64,000 bases of DNA from Roseateles_C aquae (GCF_032337115.1 NZ_JAVXZY010000009.1:124001-188000), one strand, 5' to 3'. Counted from the stretch's first letter, positions 9,031 to 18,122 are shown. The notes: generated by a model from the sequence alone, not told the origin. Numbers and translations: made by a program.

Positions 9031-9057
9031 AAAAAAGCCGCCCCGAAGGCGGCTTTT
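9031..9057 (-). terminator. Rho-independent terminator of the cytochrome c gene
   Basis: AAAAGCCGCC (9033-9042) and GGCGGCTTTT (9048-9057) form a 10-bp stem around a five-base loop. On the minus strand the stem is followed by a run of six Ts. It begins about 30 bases past the cytochrome c stop and separates that gene from the HD-GYP gene. Confidence 0.85.
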
Positions 9058-9084
9058 CTCACAATCTGATCAGATTGCGGCGTT

Positions 9085-9729
9085 TCAGCGCATCTTGCTT
9101 TGCGGCACGGTGCGCAGTTCGCCGGGCAGCGAAGCCAGATACTTGGCCAGTGCCTTCAACTCATCGTGGCTGAACTGCTTGACCTGACCGGCCATGATGG
9201 CGTTGCCACGGCCGACATAGGCCTTGTCGGTGGTCTGGTAAGCCTTCAGCGCCACATACAGATAGTCGGCATGCTGACCGGCCAGCTTGGGGTAGGCGCC
9301 GTCGATCGGTTTGCTGAAGTTGGCCCCGTGGCAGGACGCGCAAGCGCCCTTGGTCAGCAATTCCTGCACCTGGGCGCTGGCCGCTGCGGCCGCCTCGGGC
9401 GCGGCCGGGGCCTTGGCCTGCTGTTCGTAGAAGGCGGAGATGTCGGCGATGTCCTGGTCGCTCAGCGACTGGGCGATGCCACGCATCGTCGGGTGCTTGC
9501 GCTCGCCCTTGGCGTAGGCCGTCAGCGCGGAGGCGATGTACTTGGCGTTCTGGCCAGCAATCATCGGCACCTTGTGCACTTCGGGAAAGGTGGCCTGATA
9601 GCCCGGGATGCCGTGGCAGCCGATGCACATGGCAATCTTGGTCTCACCGGCCTTGATGTCCTGAGCCTGCGCCAGGCTGGCAACAGCGGTAGCGGCGAGA
9701 GCGAGGGCGATATGCAGAAGTTTTTTCAT
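9085..9729 (-). CDS. Dihaem cytochrome c (c4-like)
   Basis: A 214-residue periplasmic electron carrier with a Sec signal peptide ending in LAQAQ. It has two haem-attachment motifs, CIGCH (35-39) and CASCH (130-134). The two halves share the c4-type pattern of PMIAGQNAKYI/KLAGQHADYL and an axial Met region (HPTMRG; GNAIMAGQVKQFS), so it looks like an internal duplication. It probably passes electrons between the bc1 complex and a terminal oxidase. The start is the ATG at 9729; an upstream in-frame codon adds eight residues ahead of the signal peptide. A TATAAT hexamer lies about 30 bases upstream. The gene is divergent from moxR and monocistronic, with its own terminator. Confidence 0.92.
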   Translation of the reverse strand: MKKLLHIALALAATAVASLAQAQDIKAGETKIAMCIGCHGIPGYQATFPEVHKVPMIAGQNAKYIASALTAYAKGERKHPTMRGIAQSLSDQDIADISAFYEQQAKAPAAPEAAAAASAQVQELLTKGACASCHGANFSKPIDGAYPKLAGQHADYLYVALKAYQTTDKAYVGRGNAIMAGQVKQFSHDELKALAKYLASLPGELRTVPQSKMR

Positions 9730-9761
9730 GATCCCGAAGTCTTGATCTGACACCGGGGCGC

Positions 9762-9783
9762 ATTATAGGCACCACCTTATACT
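9762..9783. promoter_or_regulatory. Divergent -10 elements for the cytochrome c and moxR genes
   Basis: On the minus strand TATAAT (plus-strand 9762-9767) is a perfect -10 hexamer about 30 bases before the cytochrome c ATG. On the plus strand TATACT (9778-9783) is a good -10 for moxR. The -35 regions are poor for both, so activator dependence or a weak promoter is possible. This rests on hexamers alone. Confidence 0.4.
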
Positions 9784-9815
9784 GGCCCGACCCAGTACAG
9801 ACCTTGATCCAGCCC

Positions 9816-10670
9816 ATGAAGTTTGCAGGTTCCTCGCAGTACGTCGCCACCGACGATCTGAAACTGGCCGTCAATGCGGCCATCGCCCTGCAAAGACCGC
9901 TGCTGGTCAAGGGCGAACCCGGCACCGGCAAGACCATGCTGGCCGAGCAAGTCGCTCAAAGCCTGGGCCTGCCACTGTTGCAATGGCACATCAAAAGCAC
10001 GACCAAGGCACAGCAGGGCCTGTATGAGTACGACGCCGTCAGCCGCCTGCGCGACAGCCAGCTGGCCGCTATCGAAGGCTCGGACAAGGTCCGTCAGATC
10101 GAGAACTACATCGTCAAGGGCGTGCTCTGGCAGGCTTTCGAGGCCGATCAGCCGGTGGCCCTGCTGATCGACGAGATCGACAAGGCCGATATCGAGTTCC
10201 CCAACGATCTGCTACGCGAACTTGATCGCATGGAGTTCTATGTCTACGAGACCCGCCAGCTGATCAAGGCCCGCCATCGCCCGCTGGTCTTCATCACCTC
10301 GAACAACGAGAAAGAGCTGCCCGACGCCTTCCTGCGCCGCTGCTTCTTCCACTACATCAAGTTCCCCGAGGCCGAGACGATGCAACGCATCGTCGATGTG
10401 CACTTCCCCGGCATCAAGAAGGAACTGCTGGCCGCGGCGATGAAGACCTTCTTCGAGGTGCGCAATCTGCCGGGGCTGAAGAAGAAGCCCAGCACCTCGG
10501 AGTTGCTGGACTGGCTGAAGCTGCTGGTCGCCGAAGACATCTCGACCGAGGCACTGCAGAGCAAGGACGAAAAAGTGGCGATCCCGCCGCTGGTGGGCGC
10601 TCTGCTGAAGAACGAGCAAGACCTGACCCTGTTCGAGAAGCTGGTCTTCATGCAGCAGCGCAACCGCTGA
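9816..10670 (+). CDS. MoxR-family AAA+ ATPase
   Basis: A 284-residue AAA+ ATPase of the MoxR class, a chaperone-like enzyme that works with VWA-domain proteins to mature or insert metal cofactors or assemble complexes. Walker A is GEPGTGKTML, Walker B is LLIDEIDKAD, and sensor 1 is FITSNNEKELPDAFLRRC, all intact. The start is the ATG at 9816 (an in-frame TTG is four codons earlier). The stop overlaps the next start by one base (TGATG at 10668-10672). Its expected partner, a CoxE-like VWA protein, is in this window at 15043 but is not adjacent. Confidence 0.93.
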   Translation: MKFAGSSQYVATDDLKLAVNAAIALQRPLLVKGEPGTGKTMLAEQVAQSLGLPLLQWHIKSTTKAQQGLYEYDAVSRLRDSQLAAIEGSDKVRQIENYIVKGVLWQAFEADQPVALLIDEIDKADIEFPNDLLRELDRMEFYVYETRQLIKARHRPLVFITSNNEKELPDAFLRRCFFHYIKFPEAETMQRIVDVHFPGIKKELLAAAMKTFFEVRNLPGLKKKPSTSELLDWLKLLVAEDISTEALQSKDEKVAIPPLVGALLKNEQDLTLFEKLVFMQQRNR

Positions 10671-10891
10671 TGGACAAGCCCATCGAAGCCGCGCTGCGCG
10701 AGGGCCTGGCCGACGCGATCGGCTTTGTCGGCGGTGCGCTGGCCGGCTGGCAGCTGGCCGCCCTGCTCGGCCTGGATTTCATCAACACGCCCGGCTGGGC
10801 GCTGCCGCAGATTGCCGGCCTGGCGCTGATGCTGGTGGTCGCCGGCGTTGCACGTTGGCTGATGCGCCGGCTGCTGATCAAGCCCGTTTGA
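10670..10891 (+). CDS. Small membrane protein
   Basis: A 73-residue protein with two hydrophobic segments (about residues 14-34 and 45-63) and a basic C-terminal end (RWLMRRLLIKPV), consistent with a two-helix inner-membrane protein. Its ATG shares one base with the moxR stop, so it is very likely co-translated with moxR. No family recognised. Confidence 0.7.
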   Translation: MDKPIEAALREGLADAIGFVGGALAGWQLAALLGLDFINTPGWALPQIAGLALMLVVAGVARWLMRRLLIKPV

Positions 10892-10911
10892 ACAAGGCCA
10901 ACACCCAAGCG

Positions 10912-11511
10912 ATGAGCACCTCTCCCCTGTCCGCCTGGGTCAGCCTGCAAGGCCGGCATGCCAGCCTGCAGCCTTTGCGCCCCGAACACCTGGACGGCCT
11001 GCAGGCCGCCGCCGCCGACGGCGAGCTGCACCGGCTCTGGTACACCAGCGTCGCCGCGCCCGAGCGCATGGCCGCCGAGATCGAGCGCCGGCTGGCCCTG
11101 CATGCCGCCGGCAGCATGCTGCCCTTCACCGTCTTTGATGCCGAGGGCCGGATCGCCGGCATGACAACGTATATGAACATCGACCACGCGACGCCGCGGG
11201 TCGAGATCGGCTCGACCTGGTATGCCCGCCGTGTGCAGCGCAGCGGGCTGAATACCGAATGCAAGCTGATGCTGCTGCAGCACGCTTTCGAGCAGCTGGG
11301 CTGCAGCGCCGTCGAGTTCCGCACCCACCGGATGAACCACCAGAGCCGCCGGGCCATCGAACGCCTCGGCGCGCAGCTGGACGGCGTCCTGCGCGCCCAC
11401 TTGCGCGCCAGCGACGGCACGCTGCGCGACAGCTGCGTCTACAGCATCACCGCCTTTGAATGGCCGGCCGTCAAGAGCCATCTGCAGTTCCAGCTCGACA
11501 AGCCGCGCTGA
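10912..11511 (+). CDS. GNAT-family N-acetyltransferase
   Basis: A 199-residue protein of the RimJ/RimL-like GNAT group. The N-terminal VSLQGRHASLQPLRPEHLDG is a typical beta1-alpha1 start. The middle has AGMTTYMNIDHATPRVEIGS, followed by NTECKLMLLQHAFEQLGC and FRTHRMNHQSRRAIERLGAQ. The last is the family's segment for an alternative binding surface (NxxSRxAxERLG). It should transfer acetyl from acetyl-CoA to an amine or a protein N-terminus; the substrate is unknown. It starts at the ATG at 10912, about 20 bases after the preceding stop, in the moxR transcription unit. Confidence 0.9.
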   Translation: MSTSPLSAWVSLQGRHASLQPLRPEHLDGLQAAAADGELHRLWYTSVAAPERMAAEIERRLALHAAGSMLPFTVFDAEGRIAGMTTYMNIDHATPRVEIGSTWYARRVQRSGLNTECKLMLLQHAFEQLGCSAVEFRTHRMNHQSRRAIERLGAQLDGVLRAHLRASDGTLRDSCVYSITAFEWPAVKSHLQFQLDKPR

Positions 11512-11547
11512 CCGCTGCCCCGTTTTCTGCCTCACAAGGAGCCGCCG

Positions 11548-13623
11548 ATGGCGAGCCAGAAGAAAGCCACTGCCCGCTTTGATGTCGAGGCGCTGTGGCA
11601 CATCGAGCGCGTGGGCGCGCCCAGCCTGTCGCCGGACGGCGCCCAGGCCGTCGTGGCCAGCACCCGCTACGACATGGAGAAGAACAGCAGCAGCGCCTCG
11701 CTGTGGCTCTTGTCGACCTTGGGCGGCGAGCCGCGCGCACTGACCCAGGCCGGCGACAAGGATGCCGCCCCGCAATGGAGCCCGCGCGGCGACCTGATCG
11801 CCTTCATCGCCAAACGCGAACAGCAGGGCGAACGCGACGAGGAAAGCCAGCTCTACCTGATCCCGCCCGATGGCGGCGAGGCGCGCCGTGCGGCCGTCGT
11901 GGCCACCGGCGTCGAGGCCTTCAAGTGGTTTCCCGATGGCAAGCGCATTGCCTTCATTTCCTGGGTCTGGCCCGAGCTGCGCGGCAGCGCGGCCCAGGCG
12001 CGGGCGCTGCGCGAGTTCAAGGCGAGAAAGAGCAGCGGCTACGTCACCTCGGAGGCGCTGTACCGCTACTGGGACCACCACGTGCCCATGGGCCGGGTGC
12101 CGCATCTGCATGTGCTGGACATCGCCAGCGGCAAGGTGCGCGATTTGTTCGAAGGCAGCGGCTATGAGCTGACCCGCACCGACCCGAACGCCGACTGTTT
12201 CGACATCTCGCCCGACGGCCGGCGCATCGTCTTCGCCTGCGACCTGGCGGCCGAGAAACGCATCAGCAACCGCCACGCGCTGGCCGAGATCGAGCTGCGC
12301 GGCGGCGCGATCCGCCCGCTGCTGCAGGACGATGACTGGGACTTCAGCACGCCCGTCTACAGCCACGCCGGCCAGCATCTGGCCTTTCTGGCCAGCGAGC
12401 AGGGCCGCAAGCACACCATGCCGCGCCAGCTCGCGGTGCTGGACACCCATGGCCACTGGGCCGTGCTGTCGGAGGACTGGGACCATGTCGTCGAGGCGCC
12501 GCTGCGCTGGGATGAGGATGACCTCGGCCTGCTCTTCTGCGCCGAGGACCGCGGCCGCCGCCACCTCTGGCGCTTCGATGTGAAGACCTGCGCCGCCTTC
12601 GTGTTGTTCGAGGGCGGCCATGCCGGCGCCTTTGCGCTGCAGGCCGGCACGCTCGTCGTGCAGCACGACGGCGTCCAGCATCCGCCGCGGATCTCGGTCG
12701 TCGAGCAGGAGGGCGAGGCCGATGAAGGCCGCAGCCGCCGTATCGAGCACTTCAATGACGCGCTGATGGCGCAGCACCGTTTCTCGCGTCACGAGGAAGT
12801 CTGGTTCGAAGGCGCCCAGGGCGATGGCGTGCAGATGTGGCTGATCTACCCGCCTGACTTCGACCCACGGCGCAAATACCCGCTGATGCATGTGATCCAT
12901 GGCGGGCCGCACACGGCGTTTGGTGATTCCTGGCACTTCCGCTGGAACCACCAGGTCTTTGCGGCCGAAGGCTATGTGGTCGCCTGCGTCAACTATCACG
13001 GCTCATCGAGCTTTGGCCACGCCTTCCTCGACGCCATCACCCACCGCTGGGGCGAACTGGAGCTGCAGGACATCGAGGCGGCCACCGACTGGCTGCTCCA
13101 AAAGCCCTTCATCGACCCGACGCGCCTCTACGCCACCGGCGGCTCCTATGGCGGCTATATGGTGGCCTGGATGAATGGTCATGTGGCACCGGGGCGCTAC
13201 CAGGCCTATGTCTGCCATGCCGGCTGCTACGACTGGCAGGCCATGTTTGCCGACGATGCCTACAACTGGCATGCCCGCGAACTCGGCGCCTGGTACTGGG
13301 ACGATCCGGCCAAAGTGGCCTCGCAAAGCCCGCACAGCTTCGCCCAGCACATGCAGACGCCCACGCTGGTGATCCACGGCGCCAAGGACTACCGCGTGCC
13401 CGATGCCCAGGGCCTGGCCTACTACAACACGCTGAAGGCGCGCGGCGTCGATGCGCGGCTGCTCTGGTTCCCGGACGAAAACCACTGGGTGCTGAAGCCG
13501 GCCAATAGCCAGCTCTGGTACCAGGAGTTCTTCGCCTGGCTGCAGGCGCACCAGGGCAAGCCCAAACGTGCCGGCGCCCGCCAGGCCGCAGCAACGAAAA
13601 AGCCGGCAGCGCGTCGACGCTGA
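11548..13623 (+). CDS. S9-family prolyl oligopeptidase/acylaminoacyl peptidase
   Basis: A 691-residue serine peptidase. The N-terminal half contains beta-propeller-like repeats (PSLSPDGAQAVVAST, PQWSPRGDLIAFIAK, FKWFPDGKRIAFIS). The C-terminal alpha/beta hydrolase domain carries the nucleophile motif GGSYGGYM (Ser near residue 533), the Asp in HGAKDYRVPDAQG (near 613) and the His in PDENHWVLKP (near 646), a complete triad. There is no signal peptide, so it is probably cytoplasmic and acts on short peptides. The ATG has AAGGAG upstream. The C-terminal tail is Lys/Ala/Arg-rich. It converges with the EAL gene, leaving a one-base gap between stop codons. Confidence 0.93.
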   Translation: MASQKKATARFDVEALWHIERVGAPSLSPDGAQAVVASTRYDMEKNSSSASLWLLSTLGGEPRALTQAGDKDAAPQWSPRGDLIAFIAKREQQGERDEESQLYLIPPDGGEARRAAVVATGVEAFKWFPDGKRIAFISWVWPELRGSAAQARALREFKARKSSGYVTSEALYRYWDHHVPMGRVPHLHVLDIASGKVRDLFEGSGYELTRTDPNADCFDISPDGRRIVFACDLAAEKRISNRHALAEIELRGGAIRPLLQDDDWDFSTPVYSHAGQHLAFLASEQGRKHTMPRQLAVLDTHGHWAVLSEDWDHVVEAPLRWDEDDLGLLFCAEDRGRRHLWRFDVKTCAAFVLFEGGHAGAFALQAGTLVVQHDGVQHPPRISVVEQEGEADEGRSRRIEHFNDALMAQHRFSRHEEVWFEGAQGDGVQMWLIYPPDFDPRRKYPLMHVIHGGPHTAFGDSWHFRWNHQVFAAEGYVVACVNYHGSSSFGHAFLDAITHRWGELELQDIEAATDWLLQKPFIDPTRLYATGGSYGGYMVAWMNGHVAPGRYQAYVCHAGCYDWQAMFADDAYNWHARELGAWYWDDPAKVASQSPHSFAQHMQTPTLVIHGAKDYRVPDAQGLAYYNTLKARGVDARLLWFPDENHWVLKPANSQLWYQEFFAWLQAHQGKPKRAGARQAAATKKPAARRR

Positions 13624-13624
13624 C

Positions 13625-14902
13625 TCAGCCGGGATCGACCTGGCCCCAGTCGACATCGGCGCAGAGCACACGCAGCCGGCCGTCCTGCCAGAAGGCCAGC
13701 GACAGCGTGATGCACATTCGGGCGCCATGCAGGCTCAGATAGGGCCGCGTCACCTGCACCTCGCCGACCGAATCGATCGCGCGGCGGAAGTAAGGACGCC
13801 GGGCCCAGCGGGCGTCGCCGGCGCGGTCGAGCGGCGCAAAGCGCAATTCGGCCGGGAACTGCGCGCCCGCCGGCGACACCCGTTCGCCCAGCTCCCGGCC
13901 ATGCTCGTCCAGCAGGTAACAGAGCTGGGTGTTCTGCAGGCGCAGCAGCGCATCGCAGGCGTCGCGCAGGCTTCTGCCTTGCTGCAGTGGCTGCAGCGCC
14001 AAGGCCATTGCGGTGCGAAACGGTGCGATGCGCTCGTCATAGGCCTCGCGGCCGGCCAGGTGGCGCTCGTCGAACATGTCCCAGATGCTCTCCAGCACCG
14101 GGCTGACCGTCCCGGCCGGCGCCAGATCGGCCTGCGGCCGGCCAAAGGCAAAGCCCTGCACCAGATCGACGTCGGCATCCAGCGCCAGATGCGCTTCGTC
14201 GCGCGTTTCCACGCCTTCCAGCAGCACCACAGCGCCGCATTCGTGCAGCAAGGACACCATCTGCGTCAGCACCCGGGCGATGCGCGAAGAGGCCATGGCC
14301 CGCTGCAAGAGCCCGCGGTCGAGCTTGACGATCTCCGGCTTGATCCGCCAGACCCGATCGAAGTTCGAGTGGCCGGCACCGAAATCATCAAGGGCCAGCA
14401 GGCAGCCGGTCGAGCGGGCACTCTCCACCGCGGCCTCGAACTTTTGATCCTGCGCCATCACGTCTTCGGTCACTTCGAAGACCAGGCGGTGCATGGGCAA
14501 ACCCAGCTGATGAACAACGTTCACCGCCGTGGCCAGCATCTCCGCCTGCTGCGAGGCGTGGACGAAGACCGCCGGGTGGATGTTCAGAAACAGCCAGCAA
14601 TCGGGCACCTGCTGCGCCACGAAGTTGTGCACATGCAGCAGGCGGCACAGCCGATCCAGCATCACCTGTTCCTGGAAATTGCCGACCTGCTCAAAAGCCG
14701 CCACCGGCGACAGCGGCTGGCCGCTCTCCGAAAACACCCGGATCAAGCCCTCGTAGCCGACCGGGCGTCGATGCGGAAAGCTGTAGATGGGCTGAAAGTG
14801 GCTGCGCAAGACCTGGCCCCGGTAGCGGGCCAGCCAGCGCCCCTCTTCTTCGGAGATGGCACCGTACAGCGCCTTGAGCATCTGCTCGACTTCGACATCC
14901 AT
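13625..14902 (-). CDS. EAL-domain cyclic-di-GMP phosphodiesterase
   Basis: A 425-residue protein with an N-terminal EAL domain: EGLIR at 51-55, LFLNIHP near 105, EVTED near 143, DDFGAG at 172-177, EGVET at 229-233 and QGFAFGRPQ after 245. The catalytic and metal-binding signatures are intact, so hydrolysis of c-di-GMP to pGpG is likely. The remaining C-terminal portion (about 270-425) resembles the sensory region of YkuI-type proteins. The ATG at 14902 is preferred; a GTG two codons earlier is possible. The gene is antisense to the surrounding moxR-to-tamB direction. Confidence 0.92.
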   Translation of the reverse strand: MDVEVEQMLKALYGAISEEEGRWLARYRGQVLRSHFQPIYSFPHRRPVGYEGLIRVFSESGQPLSPVAAFEQVGNFQEQVMLDRLCRLLHVHNFVAQQVPDCWLFLNIHPAVFVHASQQAEMLATAVNVVHQLGLPMHRLVFEVTEDVMAQDQKFEAAVESARSTGCLLALDDFGAGHSNFDRVWRIKPEIVKLDRGLLQRAMASSRIARVLTQMVSLLHECGAVVLLEGVETRDEAHLALDADVDLVQGFAFGRPQADLAPAGTVSPVLESIWDMFDERHLAGREAYDERIAPFRTAMALALQPLQQGRSLRDACDALLRLQNTQLCYLLDEHGRELGERVSPAGAQFPAELRFAPLDRAGDARWARRPYFRRAIDSVGEVQVTRPYLSLHGARMCITLSLAFWQDGRLRVLCADVDWGQVDPG

Positions 14903-15042
14903 CCGCACCCCCAGGGGATTTGCGCCACCATGCTACGCGCATGACACGGCTTGGCCAGGCTCAGATTGCCCCGCCGTCCGTGCAATATGCGACATCCACC
15001 ATGGATAATCGGCCGCAGCCGCTCAGGATTCAGGCCTCGCTC

Positions 15043-16224
15043 ATGCTGATCAAGTTTTTTTACACGCTGCGTGCCGCCAAACTGCAGGTTTCGGTGCAGG
15101 AATTCCTGAGCCTGCTGGGCGCGCTGCGCCAGGGCGTGATCGCCGACGAAGGCGGCCCGACCATTGACAAGTTCTACTTCCTGGCCCGCACCTGCCTGGT
15201 CAAGGACGAAGCGCAGTTTGACAAGTTCGACCGTGCCTTCGGCGCCTACTTCAAGGGCGTGGAGATGCTGACCGACTTCAGCCAGGACGTGCCGCTGGAA
15301 TGGCTGCGCCAGCATCTGGAACTGGAACTGACGCCTGAGCAAAAGGCCGCCATCGAGAAGATGGGCTGGGACGAGCTGATGGAAACGCTGAAAAAACGTT
15401 TCGAGGAACAGAAGGAGCGCCATGAGGGCGGCAACCGCTGGATAGGCACCGGCGGCACCAGCCCCTTCGGCAACAGCGGCTACAACCCGCAAGGCATACG
15501 CATCGGCGGCAAGGGTGGCAATAAAAGCGCCGTCAAGGTCTGGGAGCAGCGCGCCTACCGCGACTACGACGACAACCTCGAACTCGGCACCCGCAACATC
15601 AAGGTGGCGCTGCGCCGGCTGCGCCGCTTTGCCCGCGAGGGTTCGGAGCTGGAGCTCAATCTCGACGACACCATCCACAAGACCGCGGCCAATGCCGGCC
15701 TGCTCGACATCCGCATGCAGCCGGAGCGGCACAACAAGGTCAAGGTGCTGCTGCTGATGGACGTGGGCGGCACGATGGACGAACACATCCACCGCGTCGA
15801 GGAGCTGTTCTCGGCCGCCAAGACCGAGTTCAAGCACCTGGAGTTCTATTACTTCCACAACTGCGTCTACGACTTCGTCTGGAAGAACAATCGGCGCCGC
15901 TATGCCGAGAAGACGCCCACCTGGGACGTCATCCGCAAGTACAACAAGGACTACAAGCTGATCTTCATCGGCGACGCGACGATGAGCCCTTACGAGATCC
16001 TGCAGCCCGGCGGCAGCGTCGAGTACAACAACGAGGAGGCCGGCGCCGAGTGGCTGCAGCGCCTGCTCAACGCCTTTCCCAAGCACGCCTGGATCAACCC
16101 GGAACCGCAAGGGGTCTGGCAGTACCGGCAAAGCATCGCGCTGATCCAGCAACTGGTACACCAGAAGATGTTCCCGCTGTCCATCGCCGGGCTCGAAAGC
16201 GCGATGCGATTGCTGAGCAAATGA
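15043..16224 (+). CDS. VWA domain-containing CoxE-like protein
   Basis: A 393-residue protein beginning MLIKFFYTLRAAKLQVSVQE, a start typical of the CoxE/VWA family that partners with MoxR ATPases. The VWA fold is indicated by VKVLLLMDVGGTMDEHI; the usual MIDAS DxSxS is DVGGT here, so metal binding is altered in this branch. LIFIGDATMSPYE follows near the C-terminus. Longer in-frame starts exist (ATG 15001), but homologous proteins begin at MLI. Its function is probably cofactor or complex maturation with the MoxR protein at 9816. Its stop overlaps the tamA start (ATGA at 16221-16224). Confidence 0.88.
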   Translation: MLIKFFYTLRAAKLQVSVQEFLSLLGALRQGVIADEGGPTIDKFYFLARTCLVKDEAQFDKFDRAFGAYFKGVEMLTDFSQDVPLEWLRQHLELELTPEQKAAIEKMGWDELMETLKKRFEEQKERHEGGNRWIGTGGTSPFGNSGYNPQGIRIGGKGGNKSAVKVWEQRAYRDYDDNLELGTRNIKVALRRLRRFAREGSELELNLDDTIHKTAANAGLLDIRMQPERHNKVKVLLLMDVGGTMDEHIHRVEELFSAAKTEFKHLEFYYFHNCVYDFVWKNNRRRYAEKTPTWDVIRKYNKDYKLIFIGDATMSPYEILQPGGSVEYNNEEAGAEWLQRLLNAFPKHAWINPEPQGVWQYRQSIALIQQLVHQKMFPLSIAGLESAMRLLSK

Positions 16225-18122
16225 GGAAACACACCGGGCGCTGCGGCGCACTGCCGCTGCTGGCCCTGCTGCTGACGCTTGGATTGAGCGGCTGCGCCAG
16301 CATCAGCAAAGTCTTCGATGCGCCCAATCAGCTGATCGCCGCGGTCAGCAAGCCGCCCCAGGGCAAGCCCGCCTATGCGCTGGAGGTGAAATCGCCATCG
16401 GCCTTGCGCGAGCTGCTGCAAAAGCACATGGACCTGGCCCGCTTCCAGTACCTCGAGGGCGCCGAGCGCTTGAGCCTGGTCGAGCTGGACCGCCTCAGCG
16501 CCGCCGCGCCGGCCCAGGCCCGCGCGCTGCTGGAAACCGAGGGCTATTTCAACGCCCAGGTGCAGATCATGCGGGACGGCGATGGCTCAGCCGAGCGGCC
16601 GCTGAGCCTGACGCTGCAGGTCGACCCAGGGCCGCGCACGCTGGTGCAGGCGCTGCAGCTCGACTTCGCCGGCGCCCTGGCGCCCGCCGATGCCCCCGCC
16701 AGCAGCGAGCCGCCAAGCCACGCAGAGGCTTCCGTTCCCGGCGCCGCGGCGCTGCGCGCCGAGCTGCGCGAGCGCTGGTCGCTCAAGCCCGGCGCCGCAT
16801 TCAGCCAAAGTGCCTGGTCAGAAGCCAAGAGCCAGGCCCTGGCCCATGCCCGTGCGATGGGCTATCCGCTGGCCCGCTGGTCTGCCAGCGAGGCGCGCAT
16901 CGAGGCGGCCGACAACCTCGCCGAACTGCGCCTGCTGCTTGACAGCGGCCCGCTGTTCAGGCTCGGTGAGCTGCAGATCGAAGGCCTGCAGCTGCAACCG
17001 GCCGAGAGCGTGCGCCGCCTGGCCGGCTTCCAGCCCGGCCAGCCACTGACCGAGCAGCTGCTGCTGGACTACCAGGAACGGCTGCTGCGTACCCAGCTGT
17101 TCGACAGCGCCGTGGTCGACATCGTGCCGGATGCGGCGCTGGCCGACGCGGTGCCGGTGCGGGTGCGCCTGAAGGAAGCGCCACGCCAGCAGGCCACCAC
17201 CGGCGTCGGCTATTTCGCCAACAGCGGCGAAAGAGTCACGCTGGAATACGTCAACCGGCTGCCGCTGGGCCTGCCCGTGCGTGCCCGCGGCAAGCTCGAT
17301 CTGGGCCATCTGCTGCGCAATGCCGAGCTGGAGCTGAGCTCCCATCCGCAGCCCGATATGCAGCGCAATTTCGCCTCGCTGCAGTGGCAGAAAGACCTTT
17401 CCGCCGACGGCAATGTGACCAGCCTGAGCAGCCGCCTGGGCCGGCTGCGCGAGACCCAGCACGACGAGCGCATGCTCTATTTGGAGCTGCTGCGCTCGCG
17501 CGAGCTGACCGACCAGGGCACCGTGACCGGCGGCGCCTGGTCCGTCAACGGCCAGTGGATACGTCGCCGCGTCGACAACCCCTTGCTGCCCGAAGACGGC
17601 TACACCGCCCTGCTGCTGCTGGGTGCCGGCCGCGCCGACAACAGCATCAAGGACAGCGGCGCCTTTGCCCGCACCCAGCTCAAGCTGGGCTGGTATCAGC
17701 CGATTGGCGAGCATTGGTATGGCAGCTTGCGCAGCGAGTTTGGCAAGCTGTTTGCCGGCGCCAACACCGGCCTGCCCAACAGGCTGCTGTTCCAGGCCGG
17801 TGGCGACGATTCGGTGCGCGGCTATGGCTATCGCAGCCTGGGCCCAGTGGATGCGAAGGGCAACACCATAGGGGGCCGCGTGGTCTGGACCGGCAGCATG
17901 GAGCTGGCTCGGCCGATCAGCCTGGCCCTGCCCAGCGTCTGGGGCGCGGTGTTCATCGATGCTGGCCAGGCGGCGAACAGCCTGCGCGAGCTCAAGCCCG
18001 TCTATGGCTGGGGCGCCGGCGTGCGCTGGCGCAGCCCGGTGGGGCCGCTGCGTGTTGACCTCGCCCGCGGCCAGGCCACCGGGCAGTGGCGGGTTCATTT
18101 CAGCGTCGGGATCGCCTTGTGA
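16221..18122 (+). CDS. tamA: TamA-type Omp85 outer-membrane protein with lipobox
   Basis: A 633-residue outer-membrane protein of the TamA/BamA superfamily, which with TamB supports envelope assembly and lipid transport. The N-terminus ends in LTLGLSGC, a lipobox with Ala at +2. POTRA-like repeats occupy roughly residues 60-320. The C-terminal beta-barrel contains GGDDSVRGYGYRSLGP, the conserved loop-6 VRGY motif, and ends in WRVHFSVGIAL. The ATG at 16221 overlaps the upstream stop; longer in-frame starts would run through the VWA gene. tamB follows with a GTGA overlap. The lipobox is unusual and is discussed as a finding. Confidence 0.92.
   Translation: MRKHTGRCGALPLLALLLTLGLSGCASISKVFDAPNQLIAAVSKPPQGKPAYALEVKSPSALRELLQKHMDLARFQYLEGAERLSLVELDRLSAAAPAQARALLETEGYFNAQVQIMRDGDGSAERPLSLTLQVDPGPRTLVQALQLDFAGALAPADAPASSEPPSHAEASVPGAAALRAELRERWSLKPGAAFSQSAWSEAKSQALAHARAMGYPLARWSASEARIEAADNLAELRLLLDSGPLFRLGELQIEGLQLQPAESVRRLAGFQPGQPLTEQLLLDYQERLLRTQLFDSAVVDIVPDAALADAVPVRVRLKEAPRQQATTGVGYFANSGERVTLEYVNRLPLGLPVRARGKLDLGHLLRNAELELSSHPQPDMQRNFASLQWQKDLSADGNVTSLSSRLGRLRETQHDERMLYLELLRSRELTDQGTVTGGAWSVNGQWIRRRVDNPLLPEDGYTALLLLGAGRADNSIKDSGAFARTQLKLGWYQPIGEHWYGSLRSEFGKLFAGANTGLPNRLLFQAGGDDSVRGYGYRSLGPVDAKGNTIGGRVVWTGSMELARPISLALPSVWGAVFIDAGQAANSLRELKPVYGWGAGVRWRSPVGPLRVDLARGQATGQWRVHFSVGIAL

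Noticed and set aside
9031..9057. Terminator assigned to the HD-GYP gene's upstream region on the plus strand
   Set aside because: The stem has T-run on the minus strand and lies just after the cytochrome c stop, so it terminates that gene.
10648..12999. A long open frame on the minus strand across the GNAT and S9 peptidase genes
   Set aside because: High GC at third codon positions leaves long antisense frames open. The plus-strand frame encodes a complete S9 peptidase with its triad, while the antisense product has no recognisable motif and is Ala/Arg/Gln-rich.
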